The notes under the pieces were generated by a model that searched no databases, was not told the origin of the DNA, and was given only the letters and a program-made list of their open reading frames with translations. Below are positions 9,701 through 26,127 of a DNA stretch of 64,000 nt, piece by piece. The DNA comes from Brienomyrus brachyistius (taxonomy: Eukaryota; Chordata; Actinopteri; Osteoglossiformes; Mormyridae). Each line of letters opens with the position of its first letter. Within the stretch, counting starts at the first letter, position 1. The position numbers and the translations under genes are program-made. Location: the NCBI RefSeq assembly GCF_023856365.1, contig NC_064548.1:24134289-24198288 (forward strand), in the 5' to 3' direction.

Positions 9701-12700
9701 ATGTAAATATCAGATAGCAAAGCAGAAGTAGAGAATCTGATTTAACTCCCTTTTCATTTTGATGTGCAGTTTTCCGAAGTGAACCAGGAAATGGATAAAA
9801 TGACTTTAATGTCTGACGATGACCATCAGGTGAACAAGTTCAAGAAAACGTGAGTACTGACTTACTACATGCACTTCCCGCATCTCTTCACTAGGTGGCA
9901 GTGTGCTTTTGTCAATGCTTCATTTTGCGGTAACAGCGTAATAATATTCTTCAGTTAATATACAATTCATATATCATTTCAAACAGTAAGACGTGTTGTA
10001 TAAGATATAATTAAAAGGTTTTAATTAGTTTTCTGGCATGGTGTGTATTTTTAAACAATCATTTGTTTGATTATTCATTCATCCTGTGGAGTTAATACTG
10101 AAAATGACTCAGATTTGTATCTTGGCAAAAAGTATGTTTTTTTTTTTTTTTTATGTCTGTACCCCTGTCGCAGAATATGTGTAACCAAGTTTGACTACTA
10201 ATCTGCATGATAAAGGCAATTAGCGTTAATGATAAGCGACAGGATGTACGTTTCATATGTACAGAGAAATCACCTGCTCACATTTCATGCTTTCATAAGT
10301 TTCACAGTTATAATCGGCCTGAACGACCATGGCTTAGGGGGAGATGCAGGAATGTTCCCAGTGCAAACCATCTTAGAAGCTGATAACCACAGCGGCTTGT
10401 GCTTTAACCAGTCAAAATGCCTAATGTTGATCTCAGAAATATTTTTTAACTAGTTGAAAATTAATTTTCTAATACCAGGAATTCAGTGGTAACTCCCATT
10501 AAAACAAACGAGATGCATTTTGAATCTCCCAAGCTAAATTCTATTTCTGATGTCAAGAATTGTCGTGTTACATGTGTGTGGAGTTTGCATGTTCTCCCCA
10601 TGTCGTCGTGGGGTTTCCTCCAGGTACTCCGGTTTCCCCCCACAGTCCAAAGACATGCTGAGGCTAATTGGAGTTACTAAATTGCCCGTAGGTGGGCATG
10701 TGTGAGTGAATGGTGTGTGAGTGTGCCCTGTGATGGGCTGGCCCCCCGTCCTGGGTTGTTCCCTGCCTCGTGCCCATTGCTTCCGGGATAGGCTCTGGAC
10801 CCCCCGCAACCCAGTAGGATAAGCGGTTTGGAAAATGGATGAATGTAAGACTTGTCATTATAACTAGTCAGAATTAAATATCCTTTAGAATTTAGTTAAA
10901 ACTAAAATGGCCAAAAAAAAATGTTAAAAACAAGCTATATGCTGCTGGTATCACTTTGTATATTAGAGATTACAGTTCCAAGATTCATTCCTGCCAGAAG
11001 ATCCACTTTCCATTCAGTAATATTGGGTGTTTTCCAAAGCACCTCAATCTGTCCTCTATCAAAAGACAAGTAAGTTTATCGTAAACCAAAAGGTGGAGGT
11101 CAGTTAGTTGACCAAGCAGTTTTGATTGCATCTGCCAATTAATTGCCTTGTGTTTTACACTGTGACGAGTTAGGAAATGATTATCTACTTATTTGTGGAA
11201 AAGTCCTGCCATCAGTAATCAAAGCGCTTGAACACAGCCTCCTCACCCCACCCCTGTGATGAAATTTATGTTACTGCAGGCACGTCCGCAGTAAGTATGA
11301 ACCAGCTTATAGGCTGAGATCTTAACACGTGACACAGGTGCCTCTGCTACCTCCACCCTGGCAGTCCCATCGTGCCCTTATCAGAGAGTCTGGAACTGTG
11401 GGTTTGCCGTCACGGTGCCAGGTTCTGCGCCCAGGGCACGCTGCACGTGGTCGCTCTGTGTGCTTAGGGCACAGACTCCCCACTGTCTCTGCAGTCCTAC
11501 CTCCATCCAGCTCCAGTACATCAGCACTCAGGCAGTGGTGGGCTCAGATCTCGGTGGGAACACGGTCACCCTCACTGGAGACCAGCATGGTTTTTTGTTC
11601 CTTTCCCCATATCAGAAGGTTAATTAGCATCTCGTTTAACTCGGAGACCTTTGATCGCACGCGGAGAAGAAAATGTTTAATGAGGATGTGGATGGACAAT
11701 TAGTGCCAAGACTCATTCTCTGGCCCATCTTAACCAATTATTCCTTTCTGGTTTCGTTTGAAACTGCACGGTTTGACCTTTCTGAAATAAATAAATAAAG
11801 GTCGTTAATGAAATGTTTTGATGGTAATGAGTAACCAGGCTTGCTGTTTACTTTTCGCCGTTTTCAAGGCCGTCTCTGGCAGACAGCTGAACTCGCCGGT
11901 GTCCGCATGGGCCCGACCTTGTGAGATTCACTCACTGTACGTTTATTTACTATGGATGAAAGGCATAAGCAGAGGCGTTTTTCAAAGCCCTTAACTGAGC
12001 GGGATATTTCATTACAGCTATTATTAGACTAAGTGGCTTTCAAAAGAGTGTAATTTGAACCAACAGCCTTCAGGTGCTAAGTCTGAATCCTGAACCACAT
12101 AGCTATCTGCTCTTGGTGCTACTATGACCTTATTGCTTGAGCATGCTAATCTCGTTATATGACTGTCTCATATAAAAAATATTTACACCCCTCACGGGGC
12201 GGGGGTGGGGGGGAAGGTATGTTGTCACTGTTTGTAAAGCACAAACACGTGGAGAACAATGGCAGTATATGTGCCTGGCAGCAGTATGCAATGACCAGGT
12301 GCTATGCTTTCAAAGCCTACTAACCTCGAAGCGTCCATTTGGCTATATGACTACGGCAGTAACTCCACACCCCCAGTGTACCGCGAGAAACCAGCTGTTC
12401 TCTTGGCTCTGCTCTAATCTGGTCCCACCACGTTCTGTCGCCTCACTGCTGCCAGTAGACTCGTCTTGAGGGTTGACCTTGTCTGGTCGTTTCTCGATTC
12501 TGAGTGCTCACATCATGCCCCCTGTCCTCCAGTCTGACGAGGCTTGGCAGCGTCTCACCTGTTTTGCGATTCCCCCGAAGGTCCTTCGAGAAAAAGCGGA
12601 CTCCTGTCAGCATGTCAAAATTACTGAGCTTCGGATACGCCGAAGATGAGAAGAAGTCACCCATCGGCGACGACGATGACGAGTATAGTAAGGGGTCTTT

Positions 12701-13016
12701 TATTTTGTTATGGCATTTTCGCAGTCAGACTCCCACGGTGCGTTGCCGCAGATTTCATGATCGCGTTTTATATGATGCTGCTGAAACGAGCCGTTGATAT
12801 GATTTGCTTATCGGAGCTCCTTATCCAGGGATTGAATGGTAACTTGCAATTATATTATGCACCACTTGGCAATTGTTCTTCATAGCTGAAATGTTCACTA
12901 GTACAACCACTATGAACTGCTACTCAGAAGCTCGATTCTGCTCCTCAGGTGTGACCTCTGATCCAAGAGACCCCACCCCAGCAGAGGAGAACACAGGTCC
13001 CGGTGAAGCGGAGTGA
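6715..13016 (+). CDS. C7orf57 homologue, uncharacterised protein (7 coding exons)
   Basis: Coding exons are 6715-6751, 7652-7835, 8255-8357, 8858-9014, 9770-9849, 12533-12687 and 12949-13016, giving about 260 aa against 295 in human. Exon 2 reads SQIPGLSHN, then GIFETDSDYVKLAKQGG, matching the conserved human segment (SQIPGLSN ... KETDSEYVKLAKQGG). Exon 3 has YKPPDWF (human YSLPDWY). Exon 4 has NAPFGGDNKSAWERE (human RGPFDFDMKTVWQRE). Exon 6 has MSKLLSFGYAEDE (human FSKLISNGYKDEW). The C-terminus is short and acidic, ending GPGEAE. No signal peptide, membrane segment or enzyme motif is visible, and function is unknown. Phases agree at all junctions except exon 2 to 3, where a seven-G run leaves the frame one base out. 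Intron 1 is GC-AG. The gene lies about 1.2 kb upstream of the uridine phosphorylase promoter, in the same order as C7orf57-UPP1 in human. Confidence 0.85.
7652..7835 (+). CDS. C7orf57 homologue, coding exon 2 (conserved core)
   Basis: The acceptor TTTTCCTTGCAG ends at 7651. The exon encodes GIKTFHPSDPVSNG, SQIPGLS and ETDSDYVKLAKQGG, the most conserved part of the family. The donor is AAAAGG|GTAAAA. The exon ends in phase 2, but exon 3 needs phase 1; the G7 run at 7822-7828 is the likely cause. Confidence 0.85.
7887..8042. mobile_element. MITE copy 1 in intron 2 of the C7orf57 homologue
   Basis: A 156-bp non-coding element whose ends, GGTGGAAAGTTCCAG... and ...GAACTTTCCACC, are inverted repeats of roughly 50 bases. 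They carry the inner words AATCCAGACCAAGATTTTG and CAAAATCTTGGTCTGGATT. A related copy lies in the last intron of the neighbouring gene. No target-site duplication is obvious and the superfamily is unknown. Confidence 0.7.
8255..8357 (+). CDS. C7orf57 homologue, coding exon 3
   Basis: The exon lies between ATGCTCAG and GTAAGA and encodes LLWHEESNVATKAGG followed by QYKPPDWFSAELGSKENE. The LLxH...PDW pattern aligns with human LLKHFAPG...LPDWY. It enters in phase 1 and leaves in phase 2. The other frames contain stops. Confidence 0.75.
8858..9014 (+). CDS. C7orf57 homologue, coding exon 4
   Basis: The acceptor TTTTCTACTTACAG ends at 8857 and keeps the frame from exon 3. The exon encodes FTQRTSAVIMTPEEAKK and NAPFGGDNKSAWERE, then ends CAG|GTGAAT. 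A second acceptor-like TATTTCAG ends at 8814, but using it would hit a stop in the incoming phase. Confidence 0.75.
9770..9849 (+). CDS. C7orf57 homologue, coding exon 5
   Basis: A short exon encoding FSEVNQEMDKMTLMSDDD, then HQVNKFKK. It lies between GATGTGCAG and GTGAGT and is phase 0 in, phase 2 out. It continues the acidic/charged stretch after exon 4. The next intron is 2.7 kb and holds a LINE/SINE copy. Confidence 0.65.
10573..10845 (+). repeat. L2-like LINE tail / SINE-derived repeat in intron 5
   Basis: The text runs from GAGTTTGCATGTTCTCCCC through GGTTTCCTCCAGGTACTCC, CAGTCCAAAGACATGC and GCCCTGTGATGGGCTGG to GGATAAGCGGTTTGGAAAATGGATG. This word order is the familiar 3' part of teleost L2-type LINEs and the SINEs that share it. 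Degraded copies lie at 26128-26352 (+), 30148-30328 (-), 33140-33245 (+), 42049-42095 (-) and near 61485-61535 (+). Confidence 0.75.
12533..12687 (+). CDS. C7orf57 homologue, coding exon 6
   Basis: The acceptor CCTGTCCTCCAG ends at 12532 and the phase fits exon 5. It encodes LTRLGSVSPVLRFP, then KKRTPVSMSKLLSFGYAEDE and an acidic GDDDDEY run. The SKLLSFGY segment aligns with human SKLISNGY. The donor is TATA|GTAAGG. Confidence 0.8.
12949..13016 (+). CDS. C7orf57 homologue, last coding exon
   Basis: The acceptor CTGCTCCTCAG ends at 12948. In the correct phase it encodes SVTSDPRDPTPAEENTGP, then GEAE and TGA at 13014-13016. A low-complexity acidic tail is also typical of the human protein. An ATTAAA at 13649-13654 is a possible polyadenylation signal; I see no AATAAA close by. 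Confidence 0.65.
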
Positions 13017-14230
13017 AGCAGGATCCGTACCACAAATGCCACCCATACAATCCGACCTCCTTCACTCCAGATGGCCATCTTCTATCATTATTTTGTATGC
13101 ATCTGTATATATGATGTTTTTCAATGATTATTATTGCCAACGTCCGATGTTTGCTTTCAGCGTCTCCCTGCTGGGTCTCCCATATGCCTCAGCTCCTAAC
13201 GAGCATCAGAAGGACTCTGTCGCTCGGACCACACCCCCCTTGGGATCCTCTGCTTCAACTGTGAAGGAGAAGTTTTTTGTTCGGTGCCTGAGAAGGCCCG
13301 CATCCTGCGTTTGAGTATCGCTAAGGCCTTCGTAAACTTAAGCTGTCCTCTTACAGAAGCATCTCACCTGCCGTGCATGATTGTCAGTCCATCTTCCAAC
13401 CAGTCAGGGTTGTGAGTCCGATATTAGGCAGGGACCTTCTTGTAAGTTGCTATTAGTAATTGAGCAAATTCTCCTCATCGAATTCCTTCTCTTGATATAT
13501 ATCTAGCGTCACTGTGACATTCTAATTTGCTTTGGTGTGACTGTTACTATTCTTTTTGGAAGCTGTAGTGTAAAATGCAAGGTCTTCCGATGTTTTGATC
13601 AAAACCAAATGTTTGCATTCGTCATTGCCGATGGCATTTCAGCCAAACATTAAACGTGCACGTGCATGGAGCATCCGTGTTGTTGTTTCATTTGAAAAGG
13701 ACCTTATATTGATCAATGGGTTTTTCAGTGTAGTTTCAGCATCATTCACCTTAACTCCGTCAGAATCTGCTGGCTGCTGTCGCAGAGCAACCAACTTCGT
13801 TCATCACTGGAGAAAAGGAAAATTGTAGATGTTTTGGACGCAGTGTGTTCCAGCATAAACAGTTGCTTCCTTTGGATGTTTATTGATTAACTTGTATTAC
13901 CAAAGACATGTGCCTTACTGTCAGTGCTGAGGAATTAGCTGAACATTGACAGGAACAGCTTTCAAAACGAATCTGACCCCCACCAAACCCCACCCCACAC
14001 TGCATCAAATATACAGTGTTTGTTTGTGAACACTCCCATCATGATGAAAATTGCAGGGGGGGGGCTACAGTTTCTATCAATGAGCTCTACTTGTGTTTTG
14101 CATAGTATTTTACTCACAGCAAGAATGCACAGTGTTTTATACCAGCCACACAGGCCCACTGGTTTAATATGGAGAATGATTGTCGAATGTGAGGGATTGT
14201 GAGAAAACAGCAGCTACGGCCAATATGAGG
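13017..14230. other. Intergenic spacer between the two genes
   Basis: It holds the presumed 3' UTR of the C7orf57 homologue and about 1 kb of AT-rich DNA without a recognisable exon or named repeat. No minus-strand gene is seen. Confidence 0.5.
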
Positions 14231-14254
14231 GCGTGACATGGAGCGACTCTGCAT

Positions 14255-14443
14255 CTTATGGGCGGGGTTTTCTGGGGGCGGAGCTGAGGGTTCATTGTCC
14301 GCGGGATTGTTTGTTGATTTGGGCCAGGAGTGTCAAAGGCTATAACAGCTCCTCAGTCTGCGGCAGATCTTTAAGATCCTCCTCAAGCGTGGACGTGACA
14401 GTGGAGTTGCGTACCGAGAGCCGAGACGACACATCGTCACTCT
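14255..14443 (+). promoter_or_regulatory. Likely promoter and non-coding first exon of uridine phosphorylase
   Basis: Two GC boxes (GGGCGGGG at 14260-14267 and GGGGGCGG at about 14274) precede a CpG-rich stretch ending in a good donor, CTCT|GTAAGA, at 14444. The first coding exon has an acceptor (TTATTTCAG) ending at 14538, so a short 95-base 5' UTR intron is predicted. The start site itself is not visible. Confidence 0.45.
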
Positions 14444-14559
14444 GTAAGATCCGGTGTCGAGGTGCATTCACATCACAGAGTCATGTGTCACTATGTCTAA
14501 GACATATTTCCTGTCTTCTGACATTATTGTTATTTCAGGAAAGCTGCAGTTAGTCAAAG

Positions 14560-19139
<4,580 letters not shown>

Positions 19140-20200
19140 GACTGTGATCATAGCATGAGCCTTATTTAACAACCTTATTTAAAGTGGGTACTTTGTTCTT
19201 CTTGATAAGAATGTTTGGTAACTATTGATTTCTGGAATCCATGTTTTATTGCAGTAATCTTGATTTTTTTAATGCTGTTTTGCTTTAATAAGTCACTGTA
19301 CAAACAGAATCAGTCACGCTTCTCTTTGGGCTGCTGGCGTCTGTGTATGTCTGGAAATCACACGTGATGCACGATGCGGATGAATGTGAAGCGTGATGTC
19401 AAGTAACATACATGAGAACGTGTCTGGCCTGCAGTCAGATGTGAACGTCTCGCCTGTTGGCTTTTAAAGGGCTTTTTGGTCGCGTGACGCCTGAGGTGGG
19501 TCTCACAGAAGCATAGGCCCAGTACATGACCCGCTAACCGTTTACAGCACCACCTACTGCTCAGCTGCCAGACGTGCAGTATGAATGGAGAGGAACTGCA
19601 GCTTCAGCGGCAAAACCTGCCCGATTACCGCCCGTGATACTGAAGCTATAACTGTAATCTATCTCTATTCAGCCAAATTAAACCATATTTATAACACTCC
19701 ATGTTAAAATCAAGTGAGACATCGGACAGCTGCAGACATGTGGGCCTGTTTGAACTGTGGCAGGTATGTTAGCAGGACTGCTTTACATAATTATTACATC
19801 TATTTATCTTTTTCTTACAATTTATTCCAATATAGAATAACAGCAATGAAATAATGTGGTCATATCTGGGACAGGGTAGGGGGCAGAATGGATGGGGTTC
19901 CAGTCCCTCGCAGGACACACACTCACACACAGCGTTCACAGCCCCTATACACCTAACCGCACGGGAGCTCAGTAAGGCCTTCAGGGACAGTACAGCATGC
20001 AGACAGCACTGGGACCAGCAATCGAACCCGCAGCCTTGCAGAGCGCAGCACTGATCCATACAGGCCGTATGCAGGAAGCTTCAGTCTAAGCAATATGTGT
20101 TACGCTGGCAAGCTGAGAACCGGAGCCTTTATGGGGTAGAAGTGTCTGTTTCTCCTTTTAGTGACGGTGCGGCACCTGAGAGTCGTCCAGTTAGGTCCTT
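19140..20200. other. 3' flank of uridine phosphorylase; one degraded repeat
   Basis: Presumed 3' UTR followed by unremarkable DNA. At about 19853-20055 a degraded minus-strand LINE/SINE copy is suggested by the words CCAGTCCCTCGCAGGACACA and ATCGAACCCGCAGCCTTGCA. No exon is seen. Confidence 0.45.
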
Positions 20201-21226
20201 GCTCTCCCCTTCACTCTCTCCCTCTCCCCTTCACTCTCTCCCTCTCCCCTTCGCTCTCTCCCTCTCCCCTTCACTCTCTCCCTCTCCCCTTCGCTCTCTC
20301 CCTCTCCCCTTCTCTCTCTCCCTCTCCCCTTCTCTCTCTCCCTCTCCCCTTCACTCTCTCCCTCTCCCCTTCACTCTCTCCCTCTCCCCTTCTCTCTCTC
20401 CCTCTCCCCTTCTCTCTCTCCCTCTCCCCTTCTCTCTCTCCCTCTCCCCTTCTCTCTCTCCCTCTCCCATTCACTCTCTCCCTCTCCCCTTCTCTCTCTC
20501 CCTCTCTCATTCTCTCTCTCCCTCTCCCCTTCACTCTCTCCCTCTCCCCTTCTCTCTCTCCCTCTCCCCTTCACTCTCTCCCTCTCCCCTTCTCTCTCTC
20601 CCTCTCCCATTCACTCTCTCCCTCTCCCCTTCTCTCTCTCCCTCTCTCATTCTCTCTCTCCCTCTCCCCTTCTCTCTCTCCCTCTCCCATTCACTCTCTC
20701 CCTCTCCCCTTCTCTCTCTCCCTCTCTCATTCTCTCTCTCCCTCTCCCCTTCACTCTCTCCCTCTCCCCTTCTCTCTCTCCCTCTCTCATTCTCTCTTTC
20801 CCTCTCCCCTTCACTCTCTCCCTCTCTCATTCTCTCTCTCCCTCTCCCCTTCACTCTCTCCCTCTCCCCTTCACTCTCTCCCTCTCCCCTTCTCTCTCTC
20901 CCTCTCTCATTCTCTCTCTCCCTCTCCCCTTCACTCTCTCCCTCTCCCCTTCTCTCTCTCCCTCTCCCCTTCTCTCTCTCCCTCTCCCATTCACTCTCTC
21001 CCTCTCCCCTTCTCTCTCTCCCTCTCTCATTCTCTCTCTCCCTCTCCCCTTCACTCTCTCCCTCTCCCCTTCTCTCTCTCCCTCTCCCCTTCTCTCTCTC
21101 CCTCTCCCATTCGCTCTCTCCCTCTCCCCTTCTCTCTCTCCCTCTCCCCTTCTCTCTTTCCCTCTCCCCTTCTCTCCCTCTCCCCTTCTCTCTCTCTCCC
21201 TCTCCCCTTCTCTCTCTCCCTCTTTC
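20201..21226. repeat. 1-kb pure polypyrimidine array, 20-bp unit
   Basis: About fifty copies of a 20-bp unit, CCCTCTCCCCTTCTCTCTCT, with variant words CACTCTCT, CGCTCTCT and CTCATTC. The + strand is almost entirely C and T, and A or G occurs only at fixed variant positions. The 20-bp unit without stop triplets makes several 130-420 codon frames appear on both strands; none is a gene. Confidence 0.95.
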
Positions 21227-22324
21227 CAGCTTCCAGCCACCTGTGTTACTCATTGTCAGTTTATATGTCACTTTGCTCTTCTCCTGTCAATTATTAATAT
21301 TTTCAGCCACACAGTTCCAAGCTGGGCCTACCCTAAGGGTGATTACAGGCTGATTACGAGAGCTGGGAGAATGGGATGGGGGGGCACACATTCATACAGA
21401 CCAGGACACACAAATGCGGAATCTCAGCTCTAACGATGCACTGACAGACAGGGAAGCTCCAGGTGGTGATCAGGGGGACCCGGCATACTTCCCTTTGTGG
21501 CTTCCAGGTGGCTCACTCTGTCCAGAGGAAAGCCTGCCTCACATTGGCGGAAGTCAGTAACTAATTGCAGGTGAGCACTGCCCCATGAAACGTCCGCTCC
21601 CTCTCCGTCTCACACAGACCTTACTGGATCTGTTCCTCCTGACAGCGAGCTGTGAAGGTGATTATGTGGGCCTTTCTCACATTCCTCTAAGCGCGATTCT
21701 CATCCACACTCCTTTTCTTTTTTACAGAAGATTAGGAAGAGTATTGCAGTCTCACTCACTTCTCATAGCCAAACAAGGTGTCGCGCCGCCGTCCTGCGAT
21801 TTCGCTCAGAGATTTCAGTGGGAGCTGACTGCCCTGGCAGAGCCCTTGTTGTGTAAGAGTCTGTCAGGCTTGATAAGAAATAAAACTATTCCATTCTGTG
21901 TTCTTTCACTGTGTGTCCTTGGCAGTTTAGATGCAGTTTCAACAGGGCAAATATTATTGTATGATAACAGCCCCACGCCTTGCATAACAGCATAACCCTG
22001 TTCTCCTGCACCGGGCAGTGAAACTTACAGTAAAGCAAAACCAAACAGTGGCACTGGAGGAGAGGTGAGGTAAGCACCCCCTCCTCTTCCTACCATTGGC
22101 CTTTTCAGACTCAAGTCCCGCCCATCATCTTGCATGAGGTCAGCATCTGCCACCTTGCAAACACCTGAAGGGGCCAGTGTCAGGCTACATGCAGTAACTA
22201 AACCGCACCAGCAGGTGGCAGTGGCAAACGTGTTATTTGATCTCTGGTGAACACACCTGGCATGTGGTACTAGCAGGAGGAAAAATGAAATTTTAAAAGC
22301 ATTTTAAAAGTAACCCTATTATTG

Positions 22325-22356
<32 letters not shown>

Positions 22357-23420
22357 TTCATCCATCCAATCAGCCCTCATCAGAAGAAATCAGTGGGAAG
22401 ATTAACTGTCATACATCTATCTATTCATCTTCCAACCATTTTCACAAACATGTTCTTCTACTGTAATTTCTTATGCATAAATTTGAACTGCATCGTCATC
22501 CTTAATGCATATGTTAGACAAGTATATCCTACTAATGCACTCTTTGTATATTCGGGGGGGCTGACATCAAAACATAACATTAAGAAAACATCAAGACTCC
22601 TAGTGATTGAAATAATCGTTTTTAAAAGGCCCTGCTGACAGACAATCTAGACTGTTAGGAATTTGACGGGTGATGCTGGCAAAAGTCCCTGCAAGTAGTT
22701 ATAGTCTGACGAGGGATTCAAATGGAAACTGTGGAGGAAGAGAAATATCATATTTAATATAATAACTCATTTAGCTACGTGCTCAGGCCTTTGCTCTCAC
22801 CCCAGTAAACGTGTCTGGACCCTAGTGCGCAACCAGCACTCCCCCGTAACGCTTTTCTGAACCAGTACCCTTTGCACCCCCTCCCCACACACACCCATAC
22901 TCACTAAAATGGCTTTTGTGTTTTCTTGCCATTGCCCTGCCATGCTTTTGTGAACGTCATACCCAACTGCTCGTCTTCATCAAAAGAAACAGCGAAATCA
23001 CAGCGCACAGTTACTATCAAAAAAAAAGATTTCCTTATAACACTGAATTCTGGAGCAATAAAAAGAAGGATGGCTTAAGGCAGACCTTAATCTTCTTTTT
23101 CATTCGTTTGACCTTCTTTGTTTTGTTTGCCTGACTGCACTGGAAAGTCCTTAAGTCGTCATTAAAATCAGTGACTAATAAGCCTATATTTTTCCCTGTC
23201 AGAGTAAGAGATGGCCCGTGGCTTATTATTTTAAGTTTCAAAGAATATTGAGCGCCATTTATGTAATGTTGCCGGAACTCTCTGCTAATAAACTGATGAG
23301 ATTTCAGGCAGGGAACTTGCTTGATGGTGATTATTGTCAGTATTTCTTATTGCTGGATGCAATGGTGGGTGCAGAACCCAGGGACCCCCCAGAACGCAGT
23401 TTGCATAGTAATTCCCCACA
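21227..23420. other. Intergenic, no gene seen
   Basis: Mixed sequence with one (TTA)n microsatellite at 22317-22357 and no recognisable exon. Open frames up to 136 codons (21585-21995) lack family features. Confidence 0.45.
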
Positions 23421-23423
23421 TTC

Positions 23424-23649
23424 GGGGCAGCGTGTGGCTCAGTGGGCTAAGCCTGTGTCCTTGTAATCAGAAGGTCGCAGGTTCGAACCCAGCCTTAGCA
23501 CATCTGCGGGTCCTTGAGCAAGACCCTTAACCCCCAGCTTCCTGGGCGCCACTACAGGTGGCAGCCCTTCGCGGTCAACTTACTCCACAAAGAGCAAGTT
23601 GAGGGAGGCATAAAGATAATTTCCCTACAGGGGATCAATAAAGTGTCAA
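23424..23649 (+). repeat. tRNA-derived SINE
   Basis: The 5' part has RNA polymerase III promoter boxes: A box TGGCTCAGTGG at 23435-23445 and a perfect B box GGTTCGAACCC at 23480-23490, 34 bases apart. The body continues with CTTGAGCAAGACCCTTAACC and ends with a LINE-type tail, GGGGATCAATAAAGTGTC. This is a SINE and not a functional tRNA gene, because no cloverleaf 3' half follows. Confidence 0.85.
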
Positions 23650-24390
23650 TTATGTTATCCTCCCAGGCTCCCCTTCACCTATAAGACTGCCCCCTGGTGG
23701 TCAGGCTCGTCATTACACAGGGTGTTTTTTTTTTTTACTAACAGCAGAGGGTCCATTGCATGGCTGAGTGTGTCTCGACTCCCTCCCTGCCTCTTTCATT
23801 ACTTAGGTTTCACCTCCAGCCTAAACACTTCCAGTCCTGTATCAGCCTTTATTTTCTGCTCTGCTGCTCTGAACTAGGCTGCCCAAACTACACGACCAGC
23901 ACACCTCCCAGAGGGAACTGGAAACTCACTGATAACCTGCCTAGGGAGGACATTTACAAAAGGGGCACCTGGTTATATGCCGGGTGACATAATCAGCAGC
24001 CCACTCCCACCCTGGCTATAGCTACGGAAGGTTGACTGCTGTTGCATTATGGGACCCAGATGTATAGAGGAACAAATGCTTTATTACTATACTGAAGTAG
24101 CTTGCTATAGAGTTCACAGCTTTTTTTAAAATAAAAAGTATAAAAAATATGTTACTCAGATTTTCATTTTTGTGCTGCACTCTCACGTACAGTTATATTC
24201 AAACTTGTCTTAAGTAAATTTAAAAGAATAAGTGGCTTTCTGTACGATCAATAGATTAGAATGGGTAGTATTTTTTCTTGCTTTTACTTTTACACTAAGT
24301 ATTTTGTTCCTTTTTTACTTGAGCAGTATTTTATTGGATGACTTTTGGCTGAGTAGCATTTCGCTGGGGTATCTGTACTTCTACAACAGA

Positions 24391-24648
24391 GATACTTCAT
24401 TAATCCCTGTGGGCAAATTCTCTTTACACCGACCCCATCTTGCTCTGCATGAGACACAGAGACACTCATACAGGTTACAGCAAGCTTGGGGTGGGGGCAG
24501 AGCGCAGGGTCAGCCAGCATGCATCTCCTCTGGAGCTGGGGGTTGGGGGTCTCACTCAGGTTCTCACGCACATATGACTATTCTGCCAAAGCCGGGACTC
24601 AAACTAGTAACGCTCCGACTGCAGGGAGGCTTAGCCCGCTGAACCAGA
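24391..24648 (-). repeat. Second tRNA-derived SINE, opposite orientation, diverged
   Basis: Read on the minus strand it begins CTGGTTCAGCGGGCTAAGCC, has a B-box-like GTTTGAGTCCC, and ends with a GGGATTAATGAAGTATC tail. It parallels the copy at 23424-23649. A tail-only scrap of the same kind lies near 24772-24806. Confidence 0.65.
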
Positions 24649-25628
24649 CACTTTTACTTTCACTTAAGTATTAAAATTGAGTTTCTTTTCCGCTACTGAA
24701 ACAGCTTCCTTCCCCAAGCCATCCAGATCATCGACAGTCAAACCTGGAAGAGCTCGATAGTTACAAAGACAGAAACTGTATTAATCCAAAAGGAAATTAC
24801 ACTATTACTTGCTCTTGTACCTCATGTGACTTGTAATTTCTTAAGCGTTACTATAGCAACGTCTGTTTTCTGTTTTCTAGTCATTATTTGTATTCGTTTG
24901 CTGTTCGTCATGCTGGGTGTGACTGAACATGCTGAAGGTAAAGTCTGTTGCTGTATGTAGCTATTACATGTACAGGTACGCTGCAGTCTTTACATCTTGA
25001 CCCTTGAGTACGGCGCCAGCTACATTAGACTCTCTTGGTTGAATATTTAAGACTAGAAATAGACTGATTACTTATGCGCTTGATTTTATCAGCCGAGCTT
25101 TCTGGGAAAAAGCCTGCTGGCACCCATCCAGGGTGCCACTATGAGATTCACGGGGTAATTACCTACATGGGGGGAGGGTGACACCAAGCAGCTGGGGGGG
25201 AGGGAGGGGCACATTACCATATAATTTTGATAGCAATTTATTTATACTGAAGAATTTTCATACCTGTGACTCAACAAGTCACACAACAAAATTTACATAC
25301 TGCATATTTGGCTCTTTTAATTAGAGTGGAAATGGGTCTTTGGGGGGGGGGTGTTATTCAAAGATTTTAAAAGCAGCTGCATGGAGACTGTAGGTGTTTC
25401 AAACTGATAATTTACTCATGCATATTCATTGGCTGTTGGCTTTCTGCATTTATGTGGGGGATATAGGTTTGACTGCTGCATTACTGCTCTCGGACCAGCA
25501 GGAGGCGTGCTGGCTGAGGCATTGTCAATAACGCATTATAAATGATAAATCCTAAGTGATAAAAACTGATCTTTTCATCACAGGCACAGAGACTTAGCCC
25601 ACCGAGTGACTCACCAGCCTCTGCTTTA

Positions 25629-25805
25629 AATTATCAATCAACCAATCAATCAGCCAACCAACCAACCAATCAGCCAACCAACCAACCAATCAGCCAACCA
25701 ACCAACCAATCAACCAACCAACCAATCAACCAACCAATCAATCAGCCAACCAACCAACCAATCAACCAACCAACCAATCAATCAATCAATCAATTATTTA
25801 ATCAA

Positions 25806-25878
<73 letters not shown>
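25629..25878. repeat. Tetranucleotide repeats: (AACC/AATC)n then (GTTA)n
   Basis: About 170 bases of ACCAACCAATCAGCC-type tetramers pass through a short AT linker into about 18 perfect TTAG units (25806-25878). Confidence 0.9.
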
Positions 25879-26127
25879 GTTAATAATAAATGGCAGGTTC
25901 AGGACATAGGTAGGTGCAAGACTTGCACCAGTTGGGTGGGTGATCGGACCCCCTTTATAGAAGGATGGGAGGAGGGAATGAGGACTTTATTTGGGGGACA
26001 TGCACCCACAGCCATAGGTATGGAGAATAAAAGACAGCCATTTAAGTACAAGAAAACATAAGCTCTATCAGACTGGATCAGGTACAAATCTGTGGACGAG
26101 ACGCAACGCAGAAGCCTGTTTTTATCA

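Noticed and set aside
20097..21353. 418- and 378-codon Ser/Pro/Leu frames and Arg/Glu/Gly frames on the other strand
   Set aside because: Translation of the C/T-only 20-bp array. Stop codons cannot arise in such sequence.
23424..23496. tRNA-gene-like A and B boxes
   Set aside because: Part of a SINE body; no cloverleaf 3' half or acceptor stem.
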